Source: Oceanibaculum nanhaiense | Lineage (GTDB): Bacteria > Pseudomonadota > Alphaproteobacteria > Oceanibaculales > Oceanibaculaceae | Direction of reading: 5' to 3' | Assembly: GCF_002148795.1 (NCBI RefSeq) | Contig: NZ_MPOB01000005.1 | Location: 151,023 to 215,022, forward strand | Length of the DNA: 64,000 nucleotides | Shown here: positions 16,277 through 25,388 of the stretch, piece by piece | Position numbering within the stretch: position 1 is the stretch's first letter | Layout of the letters: each line of letters opens with the position of its first letter | Program-made: the position numbers and the translations under genes | Notes under the pieces: generated by a model | The model's input: the letters and a program-made list of their open reading frames with translations, nothing else | The model's database searches: none | What the model was told of the DNA's origin: nothing

Positions 16277-18423
16277 TGGACGAGGCGCTGCCCGCCCTGC
16301 GACGACCGCGTGCCCTACACCCGCATATCCGTGAATCGTCCACCGCGTTCACGCTGCGCGATATTCTCGTGCAGGCTTTCTATGCCTGGCGGCCGATCCT
16401 TGCGGCCTTCCTGCTGATTTTCGCCATTGGTCTTGCCGCCGCGATCCTGACCAAGACGCGCTATACAGCCGAGGGCAGGTTGCTGGTCGTGGCCTCCCAG
16501 GATTCGTCGGAGCGCAGTCTGGGGGCCGGCGCCCTGGCATCCTCCTTTGTTGCGGTGGACAGCCAGAAGATCGTTGAGACCGAGATCAACCTGCTGGTCA
16601 GCGAAGGGACGGTACGATCGCTTGTCAGCACGCTGGAACCGGACTGGATTTATCCGGATCTGGTCGAGGAAAGGCTGTTCGGGCTGCTGCCGCCGCACCC
16701 GCGCGCGGAACTGGTCGGCCGGGCGACCCGGCGCATCCTCGAGAGCCTGAGCGCGGATGCCAGCACCAACTCCAATATCGTACGGGTGACCTTCGCGCAT
16801 CCGGACAAGGAGGTGGCCGCTCTCGTCGTGAACGATCTGCTGGACACCTATCTGGCCAAACGCCGCACGATCTACAAGAACACGCAGTTCGACCTGCTGA
16901 CCGCGGAAATGCAGCGCAACAAGCAGGAATTGCAGCGCGCGCGCGACGAGATCGATGCCCTGAAGCGCAATTTCGAGATCGTCAATATCCAGCAGGAAAT
17001 CCTGCTGATCGCCAATACCGTGGATACCATCCGGGCGCGGCAGCGCCAGACGCGGGAGCGGCGGGTATCGCTCTTTGCCCAGATCGCCGAAACCAAGCAG
17101 AAGGTGGCCTCGCTGCCGGAACGGGTCTTCGACTTCGTGGAGACCAGCGATCAGTCGCCGAACATCGATGACAAGAATGTCCTGCTGAGGCTGGAGTTGC
17201 AGCGCGATCAGCTGCGCGCGCATTTCAAGCCGGACTATCCGCCCCTGCAGGAGCTGGAGCAGCAGATCGAGACGGTGCGCAAGGCCATCGCCAGCGGCGA
17301 GCGGCCGAATTTCACCACGCTGCGCCGGGTGCGCAACCCGACCCATGCCTTTCTCTCGGACCATCTGGCGCAGCTTGAGATCGAGATGAGCGCGACGGAG
17401 CAGCAGCTGGCCGAGCTTGCCCGGCAGTATGACGAGAGCCGGGAACGCATGGACCTGGTGCGGACCGCGGACATGCAGCTTCAGGAGCTGGAGCAGCGGC
17501 GTGACGTGCTGGAGACGATCCAGCGCGATTATGTGCTGCAGATCGAATCCGCCTGGCTGGACCGGATCGCGGCGGAGCAGCGCGACAAGAATGTCAGTGT
17601 GGTGCAATGGGCATCGCCGCCGGTGTTCGGCCGCTCGCGCGCACCGGGGCTGGCCGCGGCTGGCCTGGTGGGTGGTTTGCTGTTCGCGGCTGCCGTCGGT
17701 TTCGCCGTCACCCGGCTGCGGCCGGTCTTCATCCTGCCGACCGAGGCGGAAAGGCGGTTGGGCATTCCGGCGCTCGCCAGCCTGTCGGAGACCGGCCCGG
17801 ACGACGGCTTGCCGCAGGCCCAGGACGCCATTGCTTTCCTGGCCACCCGGCTGGCGGAATTCGCTGTCGATGGTGAGCGTCTGAAGCGGATACAGATTGT
17901 CGCCGACACCGACAGTCCGGACCTCCCGCGTATCGCCGTCGCCCTGTCCAGCGAATTTGCCCTGAACCATGACCGCAACGTCCTCATCGTCGATCTGAGC
18001 GAAACCGGCAATTCGGTGCTCCGACTGATGCCGCCGGGCGACAGCGGGGCGCGTGAAACAGTGCGCGATCTTGAGATCGTCGAGACCAGCATGAGCGGCC
18101 TGTTCGCCACACGCGGGGCGCAGAATTCGGCCCTTGCGCATCTCCGCACCCCGTTGCCGGAATTGCGGGCGATGTTCACCGAGCTTGGCCAGCGGTTCGA
18201 TATGACGGTGATCCTGGCGCCGCCGCTGAACCGCGATCCGCTGGCGCAGCGGCTGGCGGCCCGGGTCGATGCCAGCCTGATGGTGCTGGTCGCGGAGCGG
18301 ACGCGGGTGATGTCCGCCGTGCGGCTGCGCGACGCCCTGCTGGAGGCCGGCGGAAACCTGCTGGGCTTTGTGCTGAGCGGCCGGCGCTATTATGTTCCCA
18401 GAGCCATCTACCGGCGGCTATGA
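16273..18423 (+). CDS. GumC-like polysaccharide copolymerase with degenerate kinase domain
   Basis: The product is 716 residues. The Wzz domain begins after a membrane helix (about residues 41-60), a long coiled-coil/GNVR region spans about 190-430, and the second helix is near 458-480. The C-terminal 200 residues resemble the Rossmann core of bacterial tyrosine kinases: strand IQIVADTD, then FALNHDRNVLIVDLSE. The Walker A lysine and glycines are absent where GxxGxGKS should be, so ATP-driven autophosphorylation is not expected. Three tyrosines remain in the last 13 residues. It controls chain length and export with the SLBB protein next door, whose ATG overlaps its stop. Confidence 0.88.
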   Translation: MMDEALPALRRPRALHPHIRESSTAFTLRDILVQAFYAWRPILAAFLLIFAIGLAAAILTKTRYTAEGRLLVVASQDSSERSLGAGALASSFVAVDSQKIVETEINLLVSEGTVRSLVSTLEPDWIYPDLVEERLFGLLPPHPRAELVGRATRRILESLSADASTNSNIVRVTFAHPDKEVAALVVNDLLDTYLAKRRTIYKNTQFDLLTAEMQRNKQELQRARDEIDALKRNFEIVNIQQEILLIANTVDTIRARQRQTRERRVSLFAQIAETKQKVASLPERVFDFVETSDQSPNIDDKNVLLRLELQRDQLRAHFKPDYPPLQELEQQIETVRKAIASGERPNFTTLRRVRNPTHAFLSDHLAQLEIEMSATEQQLAELARQYDESRERMDLVRTADMQLQELEQRRDVLETIQRDYVLQIESAWLDRIAAEQRDKNVSVVQWASPPVFGRSRAPGLAAAGLVGGLLFAAAVGFAVTRLRPVFILPTEAERRLGIPALASLSETGPDDGLPQAQDAIAFLATRLAEFAVDGERLKRIQIVADTDSPDLPRIAVALSSEFALNHDRNVLIVDLSETGNSVLRLMPPGDSGARETVRDLEIVETSMSGLFATRGAQNSALAHLRTPLPELRAMFTELGQRFDMTVILAPPLNRDPLAQRLAARVDASLMVLVAERTRVMSAVRLRDALLEAGGNLLGFVLSGRRYYVPRAIYRRL

Positions 18424-19208
18424 GGCGGCACATGGCATTCACTCTGCAAAAAATCCGGTTACAGGCCGCGCGTTTCGCCCCGGTGCTGGCGGCGCTGGCG
18501 GTGCTGACATTTGTGGCGGCGTGCGGGACGGATCAGACAGTCAAACCCCGCGAAACCGCGTCCAGCCGGTTCGCCGCGTGGAGCGATGCCGTACCGGACT
18601 ATCGGCTGGGCAGCGGCGACATGGTCCAGGTCAGCTATATCTTCACGCCCAATCTTGACGAGGAGGCGCTGGTCGCCCCGGATGGCACGATCACGCTGCG
18701 CCTCGCCGGCCGGCTGCAGGCCGAAGGGCTGACCGTCGAGGAACTGAACGGCGCGGTGACCGAGGCGTCGGCGAAATGGATGCGGCAGCCGGTGACGCGG
18801 GTCGCAGTGCGCGATGCGCGGGCAGCCCGCATCTATGTCGGCGGCGAGGTCGGGCGGGCCGGGACCATTCCGCTGGACCGCCGGATCGGCGCGCTGGAGG
18901 CCGTGCTGCTGGCGGGCGGCTTCACCGATGACGCCCGCATCAGCGAGGTGGTGCTGATCCGGCGCAGCCCGGACGACAGCCCGATGCTGCGCACGCTGAA
19001 TTTGCAGGATTTCATCCAGACGGGGGGCGCGGACGGCACGATCCCGCTGGCCGCCGGCGATATTCTCTATGTCCCGCGCAGCGGCATTGCCGAGGTCAAT
19101 CTCTGGATCGACCAGTTCATCAACAAGGTGCTGCCGTTCCAGCGCAGCGCGAACTTCACCTACACCGTCACGCGCAACGGGACGGGCGCCGGGACCGTGT
19201 TCCCGTGA
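18420..19208 (+). CDS. Polysaccharide export lipoprotein (Wza/GumB-like, SLBB)
   Basis: This 262-residue protein has a lipoprotein signal (FVAAC, lipid-attachment Cys near residue 35). The Poly_export domain begins at YRLGSGDMVQVSYIF (about 61-75), with VAPDGTITLRLAGRLQAEGLTVEELN, followed by an SLBB domain containing YVGGEVGRAGTIPLD. The C-terminus NFTYTVTRNGTGAGTVFP could form the outer-membrane part. It is the outer-membrane channel component of a Wzx/Wzy pathway. ATG 18420 overlaps the copolymerase stop and its own stop overlaps the GTG of the next gene, so the three genes are translationally coupled. Confidence 0.9.
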   Translation: MRRHMAFTLQKIRLQAARFAPVLAALAVLTFVAACGTDQTVKPRETASSRFAAWSDAVPDYRLGSGDMVQVSYIFTPNLDEEALVAPDGTITLRLAGRLQAEGLTVEELNGAVTEASAKWMRQPVTRVAVRDARAARIYVGGEVGRAGTIPLDRRIGALEAVLLAGGFTDDARISEVVLIRRSPDDSPMLRTLNLQDFIQTGGADGTIPLAAGDILYVPRSGIAEVNLWIDQFINKVLPFQRSANFTYTVTRNGTGAGTVFP

Positions 19209-20002
19209 CCCTTTCCGAGGCGGAGACGGCGGTCCGTGAAGAGCATATCTTCGGAACGAAGATCGCGCTGCTGGACGTGACGGCGGCGGCGGCGGCGGTC
19301 ATGGCGCGGCCGGCAGACGCGCCCTTCGCCTATATCGTTACCCCGAATGCCCAGCATCTGGTGCAGCTGGACCGCGGCGATGCCGATTTTCGCGCGGCCT
19401 ATGACGGTGCCTGGCTGCGGCTGTGTGACAGCCAGATCGTGCGGCTGGTCGCCCGGCTGTTTTTTGCCCGCAACCTGCCATTGTGCGCCGGCAGCGATCT
19501 GACCGCCGCGCTGTTCGCCGATCACATCCGGCCGGATGACAGGATCTGCGTTATCGGCGGCGATGCGGAACTGGAGCGCCGGCTGCGCGAGAAATACGGT
19601 CTGCGGAACCTGGCCCGGCACGCGCCGCCGATGGGCTTCATGGCCGACCCGGAAGCCGTACGGGCCTGCATCGATTTCATCGAGACGCATCCCAGCCGCT
19701 TTGTCTTTCTGGCGGTCGGCTCGCCCCGGTCGGAGTTGCTGGCGTGCCGCGTGCAGGCGCGCGGCCGGGCCACGGGCACCGGCCTGTGCATCGGCAGCTC
19801 CCTGCATTTCATCACCGGGCTGGTGCCGCGCGCGCCGCTGTGGATGCGGCGGCTGGCGCTGGAATGGCTGTTCCGGCTGCTGCGGGCGCCGCGCAGCCAC
19901 GCGCGCCGGGTGTTCGTCGATTCGCTTCCTTTCCTGTATATTGCGCTGAGGCAGAGGCTGATGCCGGGACGGCGCAGCGGCCTGCCGCCAGAGGAGCGTT
20001 GA
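19205..20002 (+). CDS. WecG/TagA/CpsF family glycosyltransferase
   Basis: This 265-residue enzyme has the family signs VTPNAQHLVQLD (about 39-50), CDSQIVRLVARLF (the DG-like acceptor region), LPLCAGSDL, FLAVGSPRSELLA and the C-terminal APLWMRRLALEWLFRLLRAPRSHARR, which is basic and binds the membrane surface. Family members add ManNAc, ManNAcA or glucose-type residues to a lipid-linked acceptor. The GTG start (19205) overlaps the export gene stop (GTGA). It is the only dedicated glycosyltransferase in the cluster besides the initiating enzyme. Confidence 0.88.
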   Translation: MTLSEAETAVREEHIFGTKIALLDVTAAAAAVMARPADAPFAYIVTPNAQHLVQLDRGDADFRAAYDGAWLRLCDSQIVRLVARLFFARNLPLCAGSDLTAALFADHIRPDDRICVIGGDAELERRLREKYGLRNLARHAPPMGFMADPEAVRACIDFIETHPSRFVFLAVGSPRSELLACRVQARGRATGTGLCIGSSLHFITGLVPRAPLWMRRLALEWLFRLLRAPRSHARRVFVDSLPFLYIALRQRLMPGRRSGLPPEER

Positions 20003-20008
20003 ACGGCC

Positions 20009-21319
20009 ATGGCACAGGGGCGGCTACAGGGGGGGCAGATTATCGAACCGCCCACCGGTCGCGTGCTGTCGCTGGATGGCGATGCCGGCCCGGCACAGCC
20101 AAGGGCGGAAAGTAACCAGACAATTCTGCTGCTGGCGCTGCTGGTCGCCCTGCCGATGTTCGGGCAGAGCTTCCACTACATGATCGACCTGCCGCCGCTG
20201 TATTTGCTGTCCAAGGGCTGGCCGGTCCTGACCGCGCCGCTGGCGCTCTTCGCCCTGGTCCGTCTGTCGCTTCCCCTGCAGGTGCTCTACGGGGTTCTCC
20301 TGGCCTATGTGCTGGGGCTGACGCCGCTGATGTCGATGATCTATTTCGGCACCGGCCTTGTCGATGCCCTGGCCACCACGGCCAAGAGCTTGCCTTTTCT
20401 GTATTATTTCGCGGCGCTCGGGTTGCTTCTGCTGCTCCGCCCGCGGCCGGAGACGGTGGTCCGGGCGGTGTTGTGGCTGGGGGCTGCGACCTTCATCCTG
20501 ATGGCATTGCTGTGGGTGGTAATTCCGGCCGATTTCTACAAAACCGATCCGGCGGAATCGAAGCTGTTCCTGTTCGAGGCCGAACGCGGCTACCGGATTT
20601 TCATGCCGATGTTCTTCGGCACCATCTTTCTGTTCTACCTGACGCGCCGTGCCTTCGCCCGGCAGGAGATCGCAACCATCCTGCTGCTGCTTGTCTGCTT
20701 CGCGCTGATGGTGCTGATCTACAAGCAGCGCACGGTCATCCTGGCGGTGCTGCTGACCGTCGGCCTGATTGCCCTTGCCGCCAGTTCCGGCTGGCGTCGC
20801 GGGCTGCTGCTGCTGTTCGGTACGGCGGGCGGGCTGGTGGCGGCAGGGCTGATCTACGCGCATTTCCTGGAGCGCATCGAAGCGGCGCTGGGGGCGTCGC
20901 TGACCATCCGGCAGCTGTCGATCACCATCGCCACCGATTATGTGCTCAGCAATCCGCTGGTCATGTGGTTCGGCGCCGGTTCGGTGACCCGGATCAGCGA
21001 CAACAATCTGCAGACGATCCTCGGCAACGCCCATTTCTATCTGGCGGATATCGGCTGGCTCGGCATCATCTTCGAATATGGCCTGGTCGGCGCCAGCCTG
21101 ATCCTTGCCGTCTATGTCGCCTCATTGCGCTGTATCCGGCGGATCGGGGCGGGCACGCATTATTCCATGATGACGGCGGCGCTGGGCGACCATATCGTCC
21201 TGATGCTGATCACATCGCTGGTCTATTCCCTGGTGTTCACACCGGGCGAGATGGCGACGGCGCTGGCACTGGCCACCTATCTGGGGCTGCACAGCGATAC
21301 ATCGGTTCCCCGGCCTTAG
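20009..21319 (+). CDS. Wzy/O-antigen ligase-like polysaccharide polymerase
   Basis: This 436-residue membrane protein has about 11-12 helices beginning near residue 38, after a soluble N-terminus. A long polar loop with [17 protein letters not shown] and [33 protein letters not shown] precedes the last helices. That late periplasmic loop followed by a GW-type turn is typical of Wzy/WaaL proteins. The assignment rests on topology, the loop and cluster position, because this family has little sequence conservation. It starts 6 bases after the glycosyltransferase stop and ends the exopolysaccharide operon. Confidence 0.75.
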   Translation: MAQGRLQGGQIIEPPTGRVLSLDGDAGPAQPRAESNQTILLLALLVALPMFGQSFHYMIDLPPLYLLSKGWPVLTAPLALFALVRLSLPLQVLYGVLLAYVLGLTPLMSMIYFGTGLVDALATTAKSLPFLYYFAALGLLLLLRPRPETVVRAVLWLGAATFILMALLWVVIPADFYKTDPAESKLFLFEAERGYRIFMPMFFGTIFLFYLTRRAFARQEIATILLLLVCFALMVLIYKQRTVILAVLLTVGLIALAASSGWRRGLLLLFGTAGGLVAAGLIYAHFLERIEAALGASLTIRQLSITIATDYVLSNPLVMWFGAGSVTRISDNNLQTILGNAHFYLADIGWLGIIFEYGLVGASLILAVYVASLRCIRRIGAGTHYSMMTAALGDHIVLMLITSLVYSLVFTPGEMATALALATYLGLHSDTSVPRP

Positions 21320-21483
21320 CCGGCTTGGGTTCCCCGCCCTTAGCCCCGCTTCCCGCCCGCGTCACCAGCCTTCGCCCACCCCCGCATTGCGTCCACCCCC
21401 CGCTATCGGCTACAAAGCACCGCATCCGGTGGCCGGTTGGGCTGCCCCACGATCTTTCCCAATTAGCGCGAATGAGGAGCGGC

Positions 21484-23166
<1,683 letters not shown>

Positions 23167-23190
23167 AGGCGGTAGGTTTCAGGCAAGAAG

Positions 23191-23222
23191 AAAGGGCGGA
23201 TGGATGACCATCCGCCCTTTTT
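23191..23222 (+). terminator. Bidirectional terminator between ettA and ecfG
   Basis: A perfect 13-base stem (AAAGGGCGGATGG at 23191-23203 with 23208-23220) closed by a 4-base loop ends in a T run on the plus strand. Because the stem itself starts with A and ends with T, it should also terminate the converging sigma factor transcript. Confidence 0.9.
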
Positions 23223-23258
23223 GCTGTGTGAGGCAGCAGGGGTAGTTTTTGTGGCCGG

Positions 23259-23771
23259 TCAGGCCGCCTGATAGCGTGCTGCAGCCGGGCGCTCGCGGGC
23301 TGCCATGACCTGGCTCAGTTCGGCGCGGGCGCGCGACACGCGGCTCTTGATCGTGCCAACGGCGCAGTCGCAGATTTCGGCCGCGTCCTCGTAGCTGAAG
23401 CCGCTGGCGCCAACCAGGATCAGCACCTCGCGCTGGTCGGCCGACAGCGTCTGGAAGGCGCGGTCGAAATCGCGCACATGCAGTTTCACCTCCTGGGTCG
23501 CCGGGGTGGACTGGTTGAGCGCGCGGTCGTCGATGGGTTCCATCTCGAAGCGGCGCTGGCGCAGCTGATCGTAGAAGATGTTGCGCAGGATGGTGAACAT
23601 CCAGGCTTTGAAGTTGGTGCCCATCTGGAACTTGTCCTGCGCCTTCAGCGCACGCACCACAGCGTCCTGCGTCAGATCCTTGGCGCGATCCTCATTGCGG
23701 CACAGCATGCGGGCGAAAGCCTGCAGGTGGGGAATGACGTCAACCAACTCATCCTGAAACGGGCGTGGCAT
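23259..23771 (-). CDS. ecfG: EcfG-type general stress response sigma factor
   Basis: This 170-residue ECF sigma factor has a region 2 with ARMLCRNEDRAKDLTQDAVVRAL and FKAWMFTILRNIFYDQLRQRR (core binding and -10 recognition), and a region 4 with LSADQREVLILVGASGFSYEDAAEICDCAVGTIKSRVSRAR (helix-turn-helix for the -35). The sequence and its place beside a NepR gene identify it as EcfG (group ECF15). ATG 23771 is chosen because GGAGG stands seven bases upstream; a longer frame reaches 23822. It is the second gene after nepR on the minus strand and should be transcribed from the EcfG-type promoter at 24241-24265, giving positive autoregulation. Confidence 0.92.
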   Translation of the reverse strand: MPRPFQDELVDVIPHLQAFARMLCRNEDRAKDLTQDAVVRALKAQDKFQMGTNFKAWMFTILRNIFYDQLRQRRFEMEPIDDRALNQSTPATQEVKLHVRDFDRAFQTLSADQREVLILVGASGFSYEDAAEICDCAVGTIKSRVSRARAELSQVMAARERPAAARYQAA

Positions 23772-23927
23772 TTTTCTGCCTCCGTTATTTATTAGACCGA
23801 ATAGACGATCGGATTCGGCCATCCGCTATTGGCTACAATAAGGAACAATAAAGGCTGTTTCATGGCGCGGTGCCCAGATACGGTCACAAACATAAATAAA
23901 TATAATTTTAATGTTTTTGTCTTGGTT

Positions 23928-24170
23928 TCAGGGTTTCTTGGTCTTGTTGTTTATTATGTCAATTATATCCTGCGGAATTGGCTCGCTCAGAATATCCGCA
24001 TACATTTCCTGCAAATAGTCTTCGATCCAGTGCCCGAAATACGGGTTATCGCCGGGCTCGTCGTGCCTCCCGCCCGCCATGGCCTTGGCGGCAGTGCTTT
24101 TGCGCCGTGTTGCGCCGGGTTCTGGCCGGCTGTACACGAGTTTCAGAAAGGGGGCTTGATGTGTCGTCAT
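23928..24170 (-). CDS. nepR: NepR-like anti-sigma factor
   Basis: This encodes 80 residues. The C-terminal half, WIEDYLQEMYADILSEPIP followed by QDIIDIIN, matches the two-helix NepR signature (LxxxYxxxxxEPxPxxxxxLL) that binds EcfG sigma factors and is displaced by PhyR. The N-terminal half is basic and probably disordered. ATG 24170 has no strong ribosome binding site; the Met about 30 residues in, just before the conserved part, is an alternative. About 156 bases separate it from ecfG, in the same direction. An EcfG-type promoter lies about 70 bases upstream. Codon use in the last part is AT-richer than its neighbours. Confidence 0.85.
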   Translation of the reverse strand: MTTHQAPFLKLVYSRPEPGATRRKSTAAKAMAGGRHDEPGDNPYFGHWIEDYLQEMYADILSEPIPQDIIDIINNKTKKP

Positions 24171-24240
24171 CCGATTGCGTCATGGCAAAGGTCTCGGGGC
24201 GAATCTGGGAGCCGTACTTTGGCTGAACCTTCATTCGATG

Positions 24241-24265
24241 AACGGAAGAAGCGCGCTCATGTTCC
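24241..24265 (-). promoter_or_regulatory. EcfG-type promoter of nepR-ecfG
   Basis: On the minus strand GGAAC (24265-24261) and CGTT (24244-24241) are separated by 16 bases, the known consensus for EcfG sigma factors. It reads toward nepR-ecfG, with a predicted start near 24234 and a leader of about 65 bases. This is the expected autoregulatory promoter. Confidence 0.8.
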
Positions 24266-24447
24266 CCGGTAATCATTGTATTGCCTTGAAAAAGCCCGGG
24301 TCTGCCACAGCAGTACCTAAATCGGGGGTTACCCAAAGATAGCCAGCCCGATCAGCGACAGGCCGCCGGGCCGGCGATGTGGAGAGAAATAAGCGACCGG
24401 CCCTATGGCAGAGGCGCGCAAGACGGCCCGATTGAGGAGCAACTGAG

Positions 24448-25002
24448 ATGCATGCCCCCAAGACAGATTTGTCCGAGGTTCTGCCCTATCTGCGCCGCTA
24501 TGCCCATGCACTGGCCGGTGGCCGTTCCAAGGGCGACGCCTATCTGAAGCTATGTCTGGAAACCTATCTTCACGAGCCGCACCGGCTGCGTGCCGGGCGC
24601 AGCATCAAGCCTCAGCTTTTCGCCCTGTTCCACGATGTCTGGTCGGTGGTGGCGCTGACCATGCCGCAACTCGACGAAGCGGGGGACGATGATGATCTGG
24701 ACGATCCCTTGGCCGGCGGTCTGCAATGCCTGCCCGTGCTGAAGCGGCAGGTGTTTCTGCTGGGGCGTCTGGAAGGCTTCACGGCGGCGGAGATCGCCGC
24801 GATCCTGGGGATCGACGAGGCCGATGCCCGCCGCCGCCTCGACGAGGCGACCACGCTGCTGCGCCGGCGCATGATCGATCGCCACCTGCTGCAGGGCGGT
24901 TCCGTTCGGTCAGAGGAAGATGATGATGCGTTTGACGTGCCGTTGCAGGCACCATCCTTTGTCGGCCGCCGGGTCGAGCGCACGCCGAGCCACCAAAGGT
25001 AA
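24448..25002 (+). CDS. PhyR-like sigma-mimic protein without a receiver domain
   Basis: The product is 184 residues. VLPYLRRYAHALAGG and SKGDAYLKLCLETYL at the N-terminus are the sigma2-like part of PhyR, and LPVLKRQVFLLGRLEGFTAAEIAAILGIDEADARRRLDEA is its sigma4-like part. PhyR normally continues into a phosphoacceptor receiver domain of about 120 residues. Here the frame ends about 45 residues after the sigma-like part with an acidic, non-conserved tail, and the next gene follows within 195 bases, so no receiver exists. It is divergent from nepR-ecfG, the usual place of phyR. GAGGAG precedes ATG 24448. It probably binds NepR without needing phosphorylation; this is inference. Confidence 0.82.
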   Translation: MHAPKTDLSEVLPYLRRYAHALAGGRSKGDAYLKLCLETYLHEPHRLRAGRSIKPQLFALFHDVWSVVALTMPQLDEAGDDDDLDDPLAGGLQCLPVLKRQVFLLGRLEGFTAAEIAAILGIDEADARRRLDEATTLLRRRMIDRHLLQGGSVRSEEDDDAFDVPLQAPSFVGRRVERTPSHQR

Positions 25003-25105
25003 CGGATCAAAAGTAACAGGCCAGAAAGCACCGGAAAGCCCCGTTCCGGTGGTTACTCACGCGCCTTTCGCGGTATCCTGAGAGTGATTTTTTGAAGACG
25101 ATTCG

Positions 25106-25131
25106 GGAACGCGGGGATTGTACCCGCCGTT
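25106..25131 (+). promoter_or_regulatory. EcfG-type promoter before the PLDc_N gene
   Basis: GGAAC (25106-25110), 17 bases, then CGTT (25128-25131) fit the EcfG promoter consensus and read toward the small membrane protein at 25197. This makes that gene a likely member of the general stress regulon. Confidence 0.78.
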
Positions 25132-25196
25132 AGGACAACAGGATACCGTGTCCGGAACCTGCAATGGGGCCGGCAACAATCGAAAGGACTAAGTTG

Positions 25197-25385
25197 ATGG
25201 GTATTGAGGTCGGCGGCCTTCTGGGCCTGCTTTTGCTGATCGCCAACATCTGGGCAATCGTGAATGTCGTTGGCAGCGGCGCGTCCACCGGCGGCAAGGT
25301 GCTGTGGATTCTGTTCATCCTGCTGATGCCGCTGCTGGGCTTCATTGTCTGGCTCATCCTGGGGCCGCGCAGCGTGCGGGCTTAA
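25197..25385 (+). CDS. PLDc_N-type small membrane protein
   Basis: This 62-residue protein has two hydrophobic helices (about 4-24 and 35-57), with GKVLWILFILLMPLLGFIVWLILGPRS at the C-terminus. That pattern (W-x-P-x-x-G-x-x-x-Y/W-x-x-x-G-x-R/K) is the PLDc_N domain, the membrane anchor of cardiolipin synthases, also found alone in small stress proteins. GAAAGGACTAAGTTG before ATG 25197 gives the ribosome binding site. It has an EcfG-type promoter about 65-90 bases upstream and ends three bases before the convergent tamB stop. Confidence 0.85.
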   Translation: MGIEVGGLLGLLLLIANIWAIVNVVGSGASTGGKVLWILFILLMPLLGFIVWLILGPRSVRA

Positions 25386-25388
25386 GCC

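Noticed and set aside
20473..21483. N-terminal extension of ettA of 337 codons.
   Set aside because: The extension overlaps the polymerase gene in another frame and has no similarity to ABC-F proteins; ATG 21484 has a ribosome binding site and the family N-terminus.
25152..25175. Second GGAAC close to the PLDc_N gene.
   Set aside because: No CGTT occurs 16-17 bases downstream, so it is not an EcfG promoter.
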